Assembly: GCA_016630955.3 (NCBI GenBank)
Contig: CM049996.1
Location: 1,116,001 to 1,180,000, forward strand
Length of the DNA stretch: 64,000 bases
Source: Didymella arachidicola
Taxonomy: Eukaryota; Ascomycota; Dothideomycetes; Pleosporales; Didymellaceae
Reading direction: 5' to 3'
Shown here: piece after piece, positions 1 to 10,212 of the stretch
Layout: the number at the start of each line of letters is the position of its first letter
Position numbering within the stretch: the stretch's first letter is position 1
Notes under the pieces: model-generated
What the model was told of the DNA's origin: nothing
What the model saw: only the letters and a program-made list of their open reading frames with translations
The model's database searches: none
Program-made: the position numbers and the translations under genes

Positions 1-1159
1 CAACATGGTGAAGGAAATCTGGAACGCAATTCCTAGCGTCGTCAAAGGAGCAGTAGGGGTACTTGTGGGAATCGGAGTCCTCTTTTCATTCATCTAGCTT
101 TGGGACTCTTTGCTTCTGGAGCGTTTCTGGGGCGTTCATGGAGCGTAGCATATGGAGCATAGAACGGAGTCTTGAGATACCCATAGCATCAGACAGTACC
201 ATGCATCACTGTCATACTGAAGAGATTGGAAAGTTCTTTTTGTACGATAGATGGAACAACATACGAGACAGGAGCATCAACACAACAAACGCCATCTACC
301 TTAACCCCTCGAACCTACGCAAGAATTGAATTGTGAGCTACGCTCTGCTAAGCTTTACTTATTACCCCTACGGCTCAGCCACGGTTAAACTTGCCAGTAA
401 CGACTTGACTGCTTAAATAAGTCGCAGACAGCCTTGCATCCTTCACGCTTTTTTAGGCATTTGTGCAGCTGGCACAAGTCGGCCAACCTGTAGAGTCGTC
501 GATTCAGTCAGCAATGGTGCGCCCACATACTCAGCCTAGCTCAGGCGTCTTGTATCTTTACCAAGGTCGCTGGATCTTGCGACGAATGTTTCGGCATTTA
601 CTCAGCTGTAAGATCGGTTCAGAAGCAGTCTCTCGGGAAGATGTGGGCAACGAAAGAGCCAAGGAGTTGGATTGCTGAGGTTCCCGTGGTAGCCTTATGA
701 GCAACCTATCTCCTTTCTACATACTTCACCTAGTCTGTTCAGCCTTGTCCAGCCTCCACCGATCATCGAAGCACGGCTGCCCGGATATTTCCCCACGAGA
801 TGATTCAATGCTTTGGTGTGGTAAGAATTACTGTCGCGAGAGCAACAATAGCGTCCAGCAAAGTTTATCTATGATGGGCAGGGCTCCAGGTTGGGGCCAT
901 CTGACCTAGACGACAGGTGGTAAAGGATCCGCCTGCAGATCATTTCCACATTCAAAAAACACGGTTGGAATCATATTCTCATTGGATACGACAATGGTAA
1001 CAAGGGTCGGGATGAACGCCATCAGATGCACTAGACGAGGTTGAGACACATGGATAGAGGGCCGTGCTCGGTGGGAGCAACCTTCTCACTGATATAATAG
1101 TCTGTTCTGCTCTGTTAGCTCCTCAGTATAACTATCCTCATTTTGCAGTATTATCCACG
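1..1159. other. Gene-poor left edge
   Basis: No recognisable gene. Positions 5-97 (+) encode a 30-residue hydrophobic reading (starts MVKEIWNAIP, ends in a Val/Gly/Ile-rich stretch) that could be the last exon of a gene lying mostly outside the window, but nothing proves it. The remaining short open frames show no domain or consistent splice structure. Confidence 0.3.
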
Positions 1160-1910
1160 ATGCGCGGCTTACTCCTGGCGCTCTGGTGCGCCTTCACCGG
1201 AGGCTTAGCAACAAATACAACTTTTGCGGTAATTAGAGACTGAGCCTTTGCTTGAAGGCCCTGGGACTGAAGAGCTGCTCACTCTTTATTCGGGAGCCAG
1301 GCAGCCTCGCAGTCTTTTTGCCCGCTATGGTCGGTATGATCCACTTCGCTGTAGTAACGTCGTGCTTAACGTAGGGTAGAGTCATGCACCGCTTCAGACG
1401 GCATATACCGCCAGTGCTATCTTGATCCAGATCTGCCCAAATGTGTATGAATATCAAGTCTGCTCTCCATGGATACTCTCTAACAGAAGACAGTGCGCTG
1501 GGTTCTACCCGGGCCGGATGTGCGTTGGTGAGTGGATGTGTAATATCTCATCGATCATGTCACATCATTGACCACCGGCAGCATCTACTTCCACGTGCTG
1601 CACTGGTGTCAACATCGCCTGCCCGTTAAACCGTTACTGCTGTGGACTAGGTTGCTGTGGAGCAGGCGAATGCTGGGGTTCCATTCGAGCTATTGTCTGC
1701 CACTGTATGAGGAATGTCGTAACTGAACTTTGTCCAAAGACTGATGGTGATGGACAGATGTATTGTGAAGACGACCATACAAGACTTGTTAGATGTCATC
1801 TGTGTAGCATGGCGGTTACTTTACCTTCAAAGCATAATTGCCCTATGAGATCTTCAGCATGGCTCATTATTCAGAAGGCTCTCTCCCAGGCACGTGGGTT
1901 GGCCGTTTAG
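1160..1910 (+). CDS. Candidate secreted cysteine-rich protein (possibly degraded)
   Basis: The reading from ATG 1160 starts MRGLLLALWCAFTGG, a typical signal peptide: short basic start, Leu/Ala core, small residues at the end. Further on, a perfect GTGAGT donor at 1528 and a CAG acceptor ending 1581 define a 54-nt intron. The exon 1582-1910 is open for about 109 codons and contains at least sixteen cysteines, including a CCxxxxxxxCP...YCCGLGCC cluster. This resembles the Cys-rich cores of fungal surface or secreted proteins of the CPxxxYCCxxGCC type. The exon just before the intron also reads Cys-rich (VCSPW...QCAGFYPGRMC). I could not join exon 1 to this part without a stop (GTA GGG TAG near 1376) or an unusual intron. 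It may therefore be a decaying gene, or a gene whose middle exon I have not placed. No function can be assigned. Confidence 0.35.
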
Positions 1911-3669
1911 ATTGCAGTGGAAGGTGCATTCTTGGGAACATCTGGTCTGTCTCTCGCCAAAACAAATCAACATGAAGAAACAACGTTGCCGCCTTGTACC
2001 TCGATAGTGGTTCACGGTGATCACAATCAGATTTTGTACGAAGTGTCGCAAGGCTGCCAACATGCCTGGGGTATCAAACAACGCCAAGCTGCTGCCTGAA
2101 GCTGCGTTGCATCGCGACGACTAGACATCACTACTCGAATGCAACGCGTGCCATCGAATGAAAGCAAGTCAGGGTTCGAGACTTGGAGGATCCGCTTCAT
2201 CAGTCTCATAGGTAGATGCAGGGTGGTTTTCACCGGTGTTCACCGGTGTTCACAGTAAGAAGACGACACGTCTCGGTTAGCGATGGTCGTGAGTCATACC
2301 CTTCCTCGGCTTGGGGCGGAAATGGCAAGCGGCCCCCGACCAGCAAACCACGGCGTGCGCTCGCTGCGCCTTCCCAACGCTAAATCCTGGATCGCCGGCG
2401 TACCGCTGCTTTGTTGCCTTGTCTTCTTGTGAAAGCAATCCTGCCACCCTTTCTTCTCTCTGTCACTCTGTTGTTCGCGGTTTGGCCAGAGTGCATGCGA
2501 GGACGAAGCTGCGGGCGCGTAGACTGTCGCACCTGTCTCAGAGCATCTGCAGTGCATTCCAAGGGCAGCAGCAGATTGCGCAGCACCTCGTCGCCAGCAA
2601 ACCAGCCCAGCAACACTGCCGCAGATTTTTTCATCGTCGACTTTGGGTCCGCCGGGAGGCAAGTGTTGCGGCGAAGGTGAGTGGTCAGGCTGGCCAGGCC
2701 CCGGACCAGGCGACAGCGTGCCGGTTGCAGCGTCATGGCCTGGTAATGAGAGAGGAGCCTGCAAGCGTTGCACCGCGCTGCAACAGCGCTGCAACAGCGC
2801 TGCACTCTTCACAACACAGTGTAGACGATAGCTCGCACATTGCAAAGGGGGCTGATGGCGGCTCCTTCACCCGGACTGTTGTAGGACGCGAGGCAGCGCG
2901 GTACAGTGAAGGAGAGACGCGCTTTGTGCATGACGAGCAGCCCCCTTTTTCGTGCGGCAGAAACTTCGAGCTGCAAAAGCGGCGTGTGGTTTTGGCCGCT
3001 AGCGCAGTGCACGGTCCCATCGCCGGCTACTATAAGTACTCGGGCTCCCCCCTTGATTTACCGCCCTTTTGGTCGCCTTGCACTCCGCTCGCCGCCTCAC
3101 TCAACTCCCCCGCAACACCCCACGCCGCAAACTGAAAACAACGTTTTCCATCTGCGCGCTCTCTAATACGCGATTCGGGACTAATCGTGTGTTTAATTGC
3201 ACACGTTTTCACTCACTCCGAGGTTGAGGTGCATACTTGCGAGCGGCGCTAGCCTCATTCGCTTGCGACAGACTCTACAAGCAGCCCCCACCCAGTCGCA
3301 GCTTCCGACTTCCCTTGCCAAAGGCTTGCTGGCTTCGCTTTTGGTCTCTACAACCACTACCGTACATCACTAACCACTGCCACCGCCGGCAGCGAATTGC
3401 GATCGACGGCAATCTTGTCAACGTTAGCCCGGGACACTTTCGATAGTAGCTCTCCTGCCTCCGGTACGGTTTCACCTCTGCCTATCTCTCCCATCTCGCG
3501 CTTAGGTGTCGATCGATTGTCGCAATACACTCGCGATTCCGTAGTCAACCTGACTAGACCGCCGCTTTTCGAATTCATATTCTGACCTGCGCAGTCTGTC
3601 AAGAACCCTTTTCAGATACTTTCTAGCTTGAACGGCATTCCGTTGAACGCAAACATCAAATCCACAATC
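1911..3669. other. Long promoter region upstream of the TBP gene
   Basis: There is no convincing gene. Several overlapping open frames of 60-274 codons occur on both strands between 2290 and 3170. They overlap each other in opposite strands, lack domains, and reflect GC-rich sequence with few stops. Short direct repeats occur at about 2229-2252 (TTCACCGGTG units) and 2768-2805 (GCTGCAACAGC units). The last few hundred bases are pyrimidine-rich, as in strong fungal promoters. Confidence 0.5.
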
Positions 3670-4514
3670 ATGGATCCTTCTTCTCTCACCTCCCACCCGT
3701 CCACCGCCGCTCAGGCCAAGACGGTAAGCTCGTGTGATGTCTATGCTTGCAAAACCTCATTAACGTTGCGTCTAGTTCGTCGGACCCGGTTCTCTGTCCT
3801 ACCCCAACAGCGGAGATTTGACACCGCCGACGTCCGAGAAGAGCGCGCAGCCTGATGGCAACAGTGCCAACGGCGTTGCAACCCCAGCGGCTACCCCCGA
3901 TACACAGAACGGCCAAGTGCCTTCTGGCATCGTGCCCACCCTCCAGAACATCGTTGCCACAGTCAACCTCTCCGCTCGCCTAGACCTCAAGACGATTGCC
4001 CTGCACGCGCGTAACGCTGAGTACAATCCCAAGCGTTTCGCGGCTGTCATCATGCGTATTCGTGAGCCCAAGACAACGGCTTTGGTCTTCGCGAGTGGAA
4101 AGATGGTCGTCACTGGTGCCAAGTCTGAGGATGATAGCCGTCTTGCTTCCCGCAAATATGCGCGGATTATCCAGAAGCTGGGGTTCAACGCGAAGTTCAC
4201 AGTACGTTGCACCAGGCTCTCAGTCTGGAGCTCATGCTAACAGCGACTAGGACTTTAAGATTCAGAACATTGTCGGCTCCTGTGATATCAAGTTCCCCAT
4301 TCGCTTGGAGGGTCTTGCATCTCGCCATCACACTTTCTCGTCTTACGAGCCTGAACTCTTCCCCGGCCTCATCTACCGCATGATGAAGCCGAAGATCGTC
4401 CTGCTTATCTTTGTGTCTGGCAAAATTGTCTTGACCGGTGCAAAGGTTCGTGAAGAGATCTATCAAGCTTTCGAGCTCATCTACCCTGTCTTGTCGGATT
4501 TCCGCAAGTCTTAA
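3670..4514 (+). CDS. spt15: TATA-binding protein (TBP)
   Basis: General transcription factor that binds the TATA element and nucleates TFIID/TFIIIB on all three nuclear polymerases. Exons are 3670-3723, 3776-4201 and 4251-4514, giving 247 residues with consensus 52- and 49-nt introns. The first ~65 residues are a variable Ser/Pro/Thr-rich tail. The rest is the saddle of two pseudo-symmetric repeats. Repeat 1 is seen in [30 protein letters not shown] and the [14 protein letters not shown] loop. Repeat 2 has [25 protein letters not shown] and [11 protein letters not shown]. All are near-invariant in eukaryotic TBP. The start is the ATG after a pyrimidine-rich leader and gives the normal fungal length. 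The gene faces DLT1 tail to tail. Confidence 0.97.
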
Positions 4515-5221
4515 ATCTCTCAACTATACCCTTGTCATTTTTGCGGCATTGCATGGTGTTTCGGTCGGTGGTCTTCCTTTAGCAGTCACATAAATTGCGT
4601 ATCCGGGTTCGGTTCTAAAATTCAGTAAACAAGCACCCTTTCGACAACATAGACATCTGCACTCGGGGGAGTTCAGCCTCCAGTAATCATGTTCACGCGG
4701 GTTCGGAAGTGCGAATGTTTTGGTCTCTATATCTTCAGTACGAGTACGATACGACAGCGACGGTGGCAAAAACAGCCACAACTTTGGGGCTTCAGGAAAG
4801 TGGAGGTGGCGATGCAGGTGTGAGAGTTTGCACGGAGATGTTCATCATGGCCGCCTCTGCGACGCCAGAGGCTTCGCTCATGTGCTACATTGCCGGCTAT
4901 GGTTATTTCCTCCAGCTTTCCCGTTGGGACAGCTGTTGTAGTAGAAGCAATCATGTCCAGAACATGTTCCTCCTCCGCACCATTTGTGATTTGCTACGGT
5001 CTCCATCTGCTCTCACTTGCTTCTTACGTGCACGGCATTTCCTCTGCGCTCCTACTGCGAATTGCGAGCTGCTTCTGACGCGATGCTTCTTTCCGTACGC
5101 GGACCTTGCGGTCTGTTCATCGTGCTCGTAGCGTACTTCTAGAGATGCAGGCTATGCCTACGATGGTCGTGCTGCTTACTTCGTTGATGGCAGTGATGTT
5201 TTCCAGCTTCTCTTCTCAGCC
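4515..5221. other. Convergent 3' intergenic region (TBP / DLT1)
   Basis: About 700 bases between two convergent stop codons. Only short, overlapping open frames without domains are present. It probably holds both 3' UTRs and polyadenylation regions. Confidence 0.5.
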
Positions 5222-6619
5222 TCATCCGGGCTCAATGTCATACTGGTAAGGCAGCTCGCCCTCACTCGGGTTCGGGTGCAGCCTAATTACGCTTCTCCCC
5301 GAGCCCAGCGAGCTCGTCGAGGAATTGGGGAGTATCGTGCTCGGGCTGCACCGCGGCTCTCTTACCATCACTGAGCCTCTGTCTGATATGGTCCGGAAAG
5401 ACACAGCAGAAGGCGTGCGCGGCGTGCCATATATGCCTGAGCTCCTCTGCGCTTGTCGTGAAGGCGCGGTACGTAGTGTTTGGGGCGAATGCGGACTTGC
5501 ACTGCTGCTGCTGCTCAGACTGCTAGACAGCGAGGAGGTAGACATTTGGTGTGCGAGTTGCGGTGTGCGCGGGGGGAACGGAAGAGAGTGCGAGGAGCTG
5601 CTGTCTGATATTGACGGGCTCGAACTTGATTGTGTAGGCGCGAGGCTGCGAGTCTCGCTGAACAGGCTTTCGGCGCGCAGGTCTTCGATCACGTCGGGAT
5701 CGAGCTCTGTCATGCTGTTCAGTATGTCGGCGAAAATCGACATGATTTCTTGAAATTGTGTCTCGGTCAGGCAGGCAGTCGAGAAGCGGGCGCGTTCGTA
5801 CTGGGCGAGGAATGCAGGGCCAAGCGTTGGTGGGTTGATGAGTCCCATTTCGGAGAGGCGCGCGAGATATGAGCGCAAACCCATTGCGCGCGGACGTTGG
5901 AGGAGCGTGACGATCTGCGCATCTGGGAGCAGCGGCGTTTCGTGTGGGAATTGAATTGAGCCAGTTTCTACGTTGGGGTCGGGTGGTGCGAGAGAGACGG
6001 CTTTGGCTTCGATAAGGTTGGGCAGCTCGCAGATGACGCTCCAGTATTGGAGGTTCGGCAGGTCCAGCGAAGCTGGAGAGGCCCAGCCTGGATGAGCGAT
6101 ATGGCCCCACGGCGGTGACTTTGCGCTGATGGGTAGAATCGTCGCGTCGGGGACTCCATGCCCGCTCTTGTGCGTTTTTGCCTTCTCTCTGTCCCTCTCC
6201 CTTTCAACTGTGCCTGATATGCCCTCCTCCAGCTCTTCATCGGTATCCTCGTCAGCGTCTGCCTCCCCTCTGACATCTCTCGGCCGGGAATCCCAGGCAA
6301 TGATTGCACTCCGCCTGAGCTGCTTAACTATCATTCTGCGCACGATTTTCCCCACTTCGCCTTCTTCGACTGGTACATATGGCTTCGGTATCGCCTGCAG
6401 AACGCTGCGGTTCGTATAGATGCGTGTCGAGTAGATCAGTATTACGATAAGGGCCGTGAGTACATAGACTCCACCAATAACGAAGAGCTTTGGAATCTCC
6501 TCGGTCTTTATAGTCTGATATATGATATCGCCAGGCGAGACACATAGCAGCAGCAAGGTTATGATGAGGAGTGTTGTGTACGTTGTCGAGTACCATATCC
6601 TGAATAGGGGGATGCGCAT
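5222..6619 (-). CDS. dlt1: Defect at low temperature protein 1 (Dlt1-like membrane protein)
   Basis: Single-exon gene of 465 codons. The N-terminal ~125 residues are the conserved Dlt1 part. Membrane segments lie at about residues 12-29 and 45-62, and hallmark strings include RIPLFRIWYSTTYT, SPGDIIYQTI, YTNRSVLQAIPKPYVP and GEVGKIVRRMIVK...SAIIAWDSRPRD. After an acidic spacer (DADEDTDEELEEG), a second conserved block starts around SPPWGHIAHPGWASPASLDLPNLQYWSVICELP. The C-terminal ~120 residues are low-complexity Ser/Pro. In yeast DLT1 is needed for growth at low temperature; its molecular role is not established. The start (CAT at 6617-6619 on +) gives the canonical N-terminus. It is divergent from the mannosidase gene. 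Confidence 0.92.
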   Translation of the reverse strand: MRIPLFRIWYSTTYTTLLIITLLLLCVSPGDIIYQTIKTEEIPKLFVIGGVYVLTALIVILIYSTRIYTNRSVLQAIPKPYVPVEEGEVGKIVRRMIVKQLRRSAIIAWDSRPRDVRGEADADEDTDEELEEGISGTVERERDREKAKTHKSGHGVPDATILPISAKSPPWGHIAHPGWASPASLDLPNLQYWSVICELPNLIEAKAVSLAPPDPNVETGSIQFPHETPLLPDAQIVTLLQRPRAMGLRSYLARLSEMGLINPPTLGPAFLAQYERARFSTACLTETQFQEIMSIFADILNSMTELDPDVIEDLRAESLFSETRSLAPTQSSSSPSISDSSSSHSLPFPPRTPQLAHQMSTSSLSSSLSSSSSASPHSPQTLRTAPSRQAQRSSGIYGTPRTPSAVSFRTISDRGSVMVREPRCSPSTILPNSSTSSLGSGRSVIRLHPNPSEGELPYQYDIEPG

Positions 6620-7230
6620 CGTTGCGGTCGATACAATACGGTGTGTAAGGCGAGGGTATGCATCGGTGTTGTTTATTAGATATTAAGGCTATGGGGTTGG
6701 TATTACATGGCGTGAGTGGGCGTGTAGTTGAAGGAGCGTTGTTGGTGTTGTAATGTGCGGAAGAAGGAGCTAAGGCACTGACGCCATTGACGTGGGAATG
6801 CGCGCCAAATTAGTACGACCCACGAGTTTCCTGCACGCTTCCTCCACTTCACATGCTCCTGCATGTTTTGGTCGGATGCGCATTATCCGTCAACCATTGG
6901 TTCTCTCCCGCCGAGATCCTACTCTATGGCAGTAAGTGCGATTTTGTGTATACAGACGACGTCATACTGCCTGAACAGCACGAAACAGCACACTGTCCAT
7001 CAAACATCTCCATAAGCATCGTACAGTCGTCAGACAACATACTACCGAGCGGTTCCTTGTCGCATGCCATATGTTCGCCGCTGGTGATCTTGACGATGTG
7101 CACCGAAATGGGTAGCCAAGTGTTCCACATCGCGCCTAGTGCGACTCAGAATGCGGCAAAAGCACTGACAAGAGATGCTTTAGCCATAGATGTCTGGGAC
7201 TGAAACGTGCATCACCTGTGACATTGCTTC
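6620..7230. other. Divergent promoter between DLT1 and the mannosidase gene
   Basis: About 610 bases shared by two divergent genes. A 116-codon open frame on + (6853-7203) has no domain and ends just before the mannosidase start; I treat it as chance. Confidence 0.5.
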
Positions 7231-9165
7231 ATGTCAGTACGTTTATCAAGCCACATGAAGCTTTTCGATCTCCCTCCTATCTTCGCACTCTTTGCGATCG
7301 TAACTCTCCTCATGCATAGGAGGAAAGCATCATATGGCTACTCACCGTACAGGTCGAAAGTACAAGTGAGGTGGCTTGCTCTTGTTCTTTTCATTTTCTT
7401 GTCTCTATTTCTTTTTCTACAGACGGATGTGACATTCTGGATCTTACCACGGCCCCCGCACTCTCCGTCAAGTCAGACATCATGCCCCTCTTCACCTCCG
7501 CGACCGTCGATCATCTCGCCTTCAAACGGTCGGTTCAATTGGAGGAATGTCACGCAGCGCTATCCAGTGGACGAATTCGCGCACCTGCCTACTACTAGGA
7601 AGACAAGGCTGCCCAAGGTCCAATTCGATATCGAAAAAGACGATGTACCTCTTTATCATAAGCTCATGCGCAAGCGCCGTCAAGCTGCAGTCAAGACGAC
7701 AATGGAAAGATCCTGGAAAGCCTATAAAGACCATGCGTGGAAGCAAGATGAACTATTGCCTGTTTCAGGAGGATCGAAGACGACTTTCGGCGGCTGGGGA
7801 GCTACTCTTGTGGACAGCCTCGATACACTTTGGATCATGGGCCTTGAGGAAGAATTCAACGAAGCTGTCCAAGCAGTGACCGAAATCGATTTTGCTCCTG
7901 GAGCTAGCAAGCTCAACATGTTCGAAACCACGATCCGGTACTTGGGAGGTCTACTTGCCGCGTATGATCTCACGGACTGTAAGGATAGCAGGCTGCTTGA
8001 GAAGGCCATGGAGTTGGGTGACATGATATACATGAGCTTTGATACACCAAACCACATGCCAGTAACGCGATGGAGTGCAAAGCAGGCTGCGGCAGGGGAA
8101 GAGCAGTCTGCAGCAACTCAGGGTATCATCGCCGAATTCGCGTCGTTCGGTCTCGAGTTCGTACGTCTATCTCAGCTTACTGGAGATATGCGCTACTACG
8201 ACGCCGTGGCTCGCGTCACAGCTGTCCTGGCTGAGCAGCAGAACAGCACCAAGATACCGGGCTTGTGGCCAGTAGGCATCAATGTTGAGAAGCCCGACTT
8301 GACCCGCGATAGCCTTTTCAGCCTTGGTACAATGGCTGACTCGGCGTACGAGTACTTGGGGAAGACATATCAACTACTGCACAATACCGGTGCAACGGCG
8401 TCACAATACGCAGATATGTACAGCTCCGCCGTGGATGCTGTTATCACCCATCTTCTCTTCAGGCCCAAAACGCCAGACAATGCAGACATCTTAGTGCCAG
8501 CTGCCGGCCGCGTTAACGAACGAGGCGAAATCAACCTGGACCACACCGCGCAACACCTCGTCTGTTTTGCTGGCGGCATGTTTGCACTCGGCTCAAAGCT
8601 CCTTGGAAATGCTTCGCATCTCGACTACGGCCGCAAGATTACAGAGGCATGCATCTGGAGCTACACCCACGCGCCCAACGGCATCATGCCGGAGATGTTC
8701 CGCTTGACACCTTGTCCTACACATGAGCCGTGCGAGTACGATGAGCAGACAGCCCAGAAGCAGCAGTTCCCAGGTATCGAAAGAGTGATTGATGCACGAT
8801 ACATGCTTAGGCCAGAGGCTATCGAGAGTGTGTTCTACATGTACCGCATCACCGGTGAGCGGCGGTATCAAGATGTGGCGTGGAGCATGTTCGAGGCGAT
8901 CGAAAAACGAACGAGAACAGGAATCGCTAATGCAGCGATCAGAGATGTTACCCTCAGGGTTGAGCCAAAAGAAACTAGTGAATTGAGGCGAGGCGTAAAT
9001 GTGAGGAGTGAAGAAAGTGGGTTGGAGCTTGAGGATAGCATGGAGAGTTTTTGGATGGCGGAGACGCTCAAGTACTTTTACTTAATCTTCAGTGAGCCGA
9101 GCTTATTAAGTTTGGACGAGTGGGTGTTCAATACTGAGGCGCATCCGTTCAGGCTGGAGACGTAG
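7231..9165 (+). CDS. Class I alpha-1,2-mannosidase (GH47)
   Basis: Trims alpha-1,2-linked mannose from N-glycans in the ER/Golgi lumen. The 644-codon reading has a type II membrane layout: a short cytoplasmic tail, hydrophobic stretches at about 12-27 and 49-66, a Pro/Ser stem, then the (alpha/alpha)7 barrel from about residue 145. Family signatures are WKAYKDHAW, GGWGATLVDSLDTLWIMGL, NMFETTIRYLGGLLAAYDL, the RPEAIESVFYMYRITGE block and SMESFWMAETLKYFYLIF. The C-terminal VFNTEAHPF supplies the Ca-binding Thr. A 57-nt in-frame segment at 7366-7422 looks like an intron (GTGAGG donor, TTTTTCTACAG acceptor) and encodes the second hydrophobic stretch, so the N-terminus is uncertain (see findings). 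Other possible starts are the ATGs at 7255 and 7312. Golgi versus ER subtype cannot be decided. Confidence 0.93.
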   Translation: MSVRLSSHMKLFDLPPIFALFAIVTLLMHRRKASYGYSPYRSKVQVRWLALVLFIFLSLFLFLQTDVTFWILPRPPHSPSSQTSCPSSPPRPSIISPSNGRFNWRNVTQRYPVDEFAHLPTTRKTRLPKVQFDIEKDDVPLYHKLMRKRRQAAVKTTMERSWKAYKDHAWKQDELLPVSGGSKTTFGGWGATLVDSLDTLWIMGLEEEFNEAVQAVTEIDFAPGASKLNMFETTIRYLGGLLAAYDLTDCKDSRLLEKAMELGDMIYMSFDTPNHMPVTRWSAKQAAAGEEQSAATQGIIAEFASFGLEFVRLSQLTGDMRYYDAVARVTAVLAEQQNSTKIPGLWPVGINVEKPDLTRDSLFSLGTMADSAYEYLGKTYQLLHNTGATASQYADMYSSAVDAVITHLLFRPKTPDNADILVPAAGRVNERGEINLDHTAQHLVCFAGGMFALGSKLLGNASHLDYGRKITEACIWSYTHAPNGIMPEMFRLTPCPTHEPCEYDEQTAQKQQFPGIERVIDARYMLRPEAIESVFYMYRITGERRYQDVAWSMFEAIEKRTRTGIANAAIRDVTLRVEPKETSELRRGVNVRSEESGLELEDSMESFWMAETLKYFYLIFSEPSLLSLDEWVFNTEAHPFRLET

Positions 9166-9861
9166 AGAATCGAAGTCACCAACATCAAGCCCCCCGCTCC
9201 CCCTCGAAGATGTATGGTCATGACCTTCTCGCAGTTCCCGCATAGTCCTGTGTTCAATATCGACGTCTCAATTCCCATGTTTTTGGATGATTCCTCCAGC
9301 GGCTGTTTAGAAACCTTTTGTTTCACCTCATCCTTGACTAGTTCAGCAACACTGCAGCACTAAGTATAGCCATGCCTCACAGGTGACCGATCGCCATGTG
9401 CGGTCCCTTCCCAACCCCTCTTTGGAGGAAGCAGTATCACTGTGGTGCTAGGAAACGTCGTCACCGATCCATGAGTGGCACCTTTCTTACGAAATTGCAT
9501 CTCGAAGACGACTTCCGATTCGACACCCTGCAAAGCTGACCTGAGGACGGAGGAGGGAGCTGCGTACAAAAGCCTACGAGCCCTTGAGTCGGGATCCCGA
9601 GAATTATGTGCATCAACAGCTTCAGGATAGCAATCGCGCGTTGCAAGGCATCCACTTTGGAGCGAGGAGGATTTGATATCTGGCGTTTAAGTGTGATAAG
9701 AAGACGATTATCGGAAGGAGCTACCGCTCACAACCCCGCGCCTGCCCCGCATTACGTGCAGCAACTAGGGCAGCGACCAACCACGACGCGTGCTACGGTC
9801 AGCTAAGCAGCACAGGGCGTGGTGAATTCCAAGGCAAGAGCAACTGTGTGCAACTACTATG
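9166..9861. other. Intergenic region
   Basis: About 700 bases with only short, domain-free open frames. I see nothing else in it up to the TA target duplication of the adjacent MITE. Confidence 0.5.
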
Positions 9862-9863
9862 TA

Positions 9864-10111
9864 CTGTGGTAGTCGGGGTATATATTGTGAGTGGAGACGA
9901 TGACGAGGGTTTTTGGTCGTAATTTTCAGCTGTCTTAGGTACTAATCTGATGCATTTTTAATATTCTTCTTGTCCTGAAGGCTCTAAATTAAGCAGATTG
10001 CAGCGGTAAGCACTGTATTTCATCCGAAAGTAGGCAGGATCTGACGTAATTTAATGTCAGGTCATCCGGTTATGCCGGACCCCCTCACAATATATACCCC
10101 GACTACCACAG
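9864..10111. mobile_element. 248-bp MITE with perfect 28-bp terminal inverted repeats
   Basis: Positions 9864-9891 and 10084-10111 are perfect reverse complements (28 bp, beginning CTGTGGTAGTCGGGGTATAT). TA dinucleotides lie immediately outside both ends (9862-9863 and 10112-10113), as expected for the target duplication of a Tc1/mariner-superfamily element. The 192-bp interior has no coding capacity, so the element must be mobilised in trans. The perfect arms suggest recent insertion. It sits in the promoter of the aldolase-like gene, its right end 101 bp upstream of the favoured ATG (10213). Confidence 0.88.
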
Positions 10112-10212
10112 TATGTAGTCGCTCGACTCGGCTGGGCCAGATTCGCTGCTGTTCGACTTCGACTTCTTTCAACTCCCACCTACGCGTACCTTCACGTACT
10201 TACTTCCATAAA

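Noticed and set aside
2294..3166. Long overlapping frames on both strands (up to 274 codons)
   Set aside because: No domain, mutually overlapping antisense frames, low-complexity composition; explained by GC-rich promoter DNA of the TBP gene.
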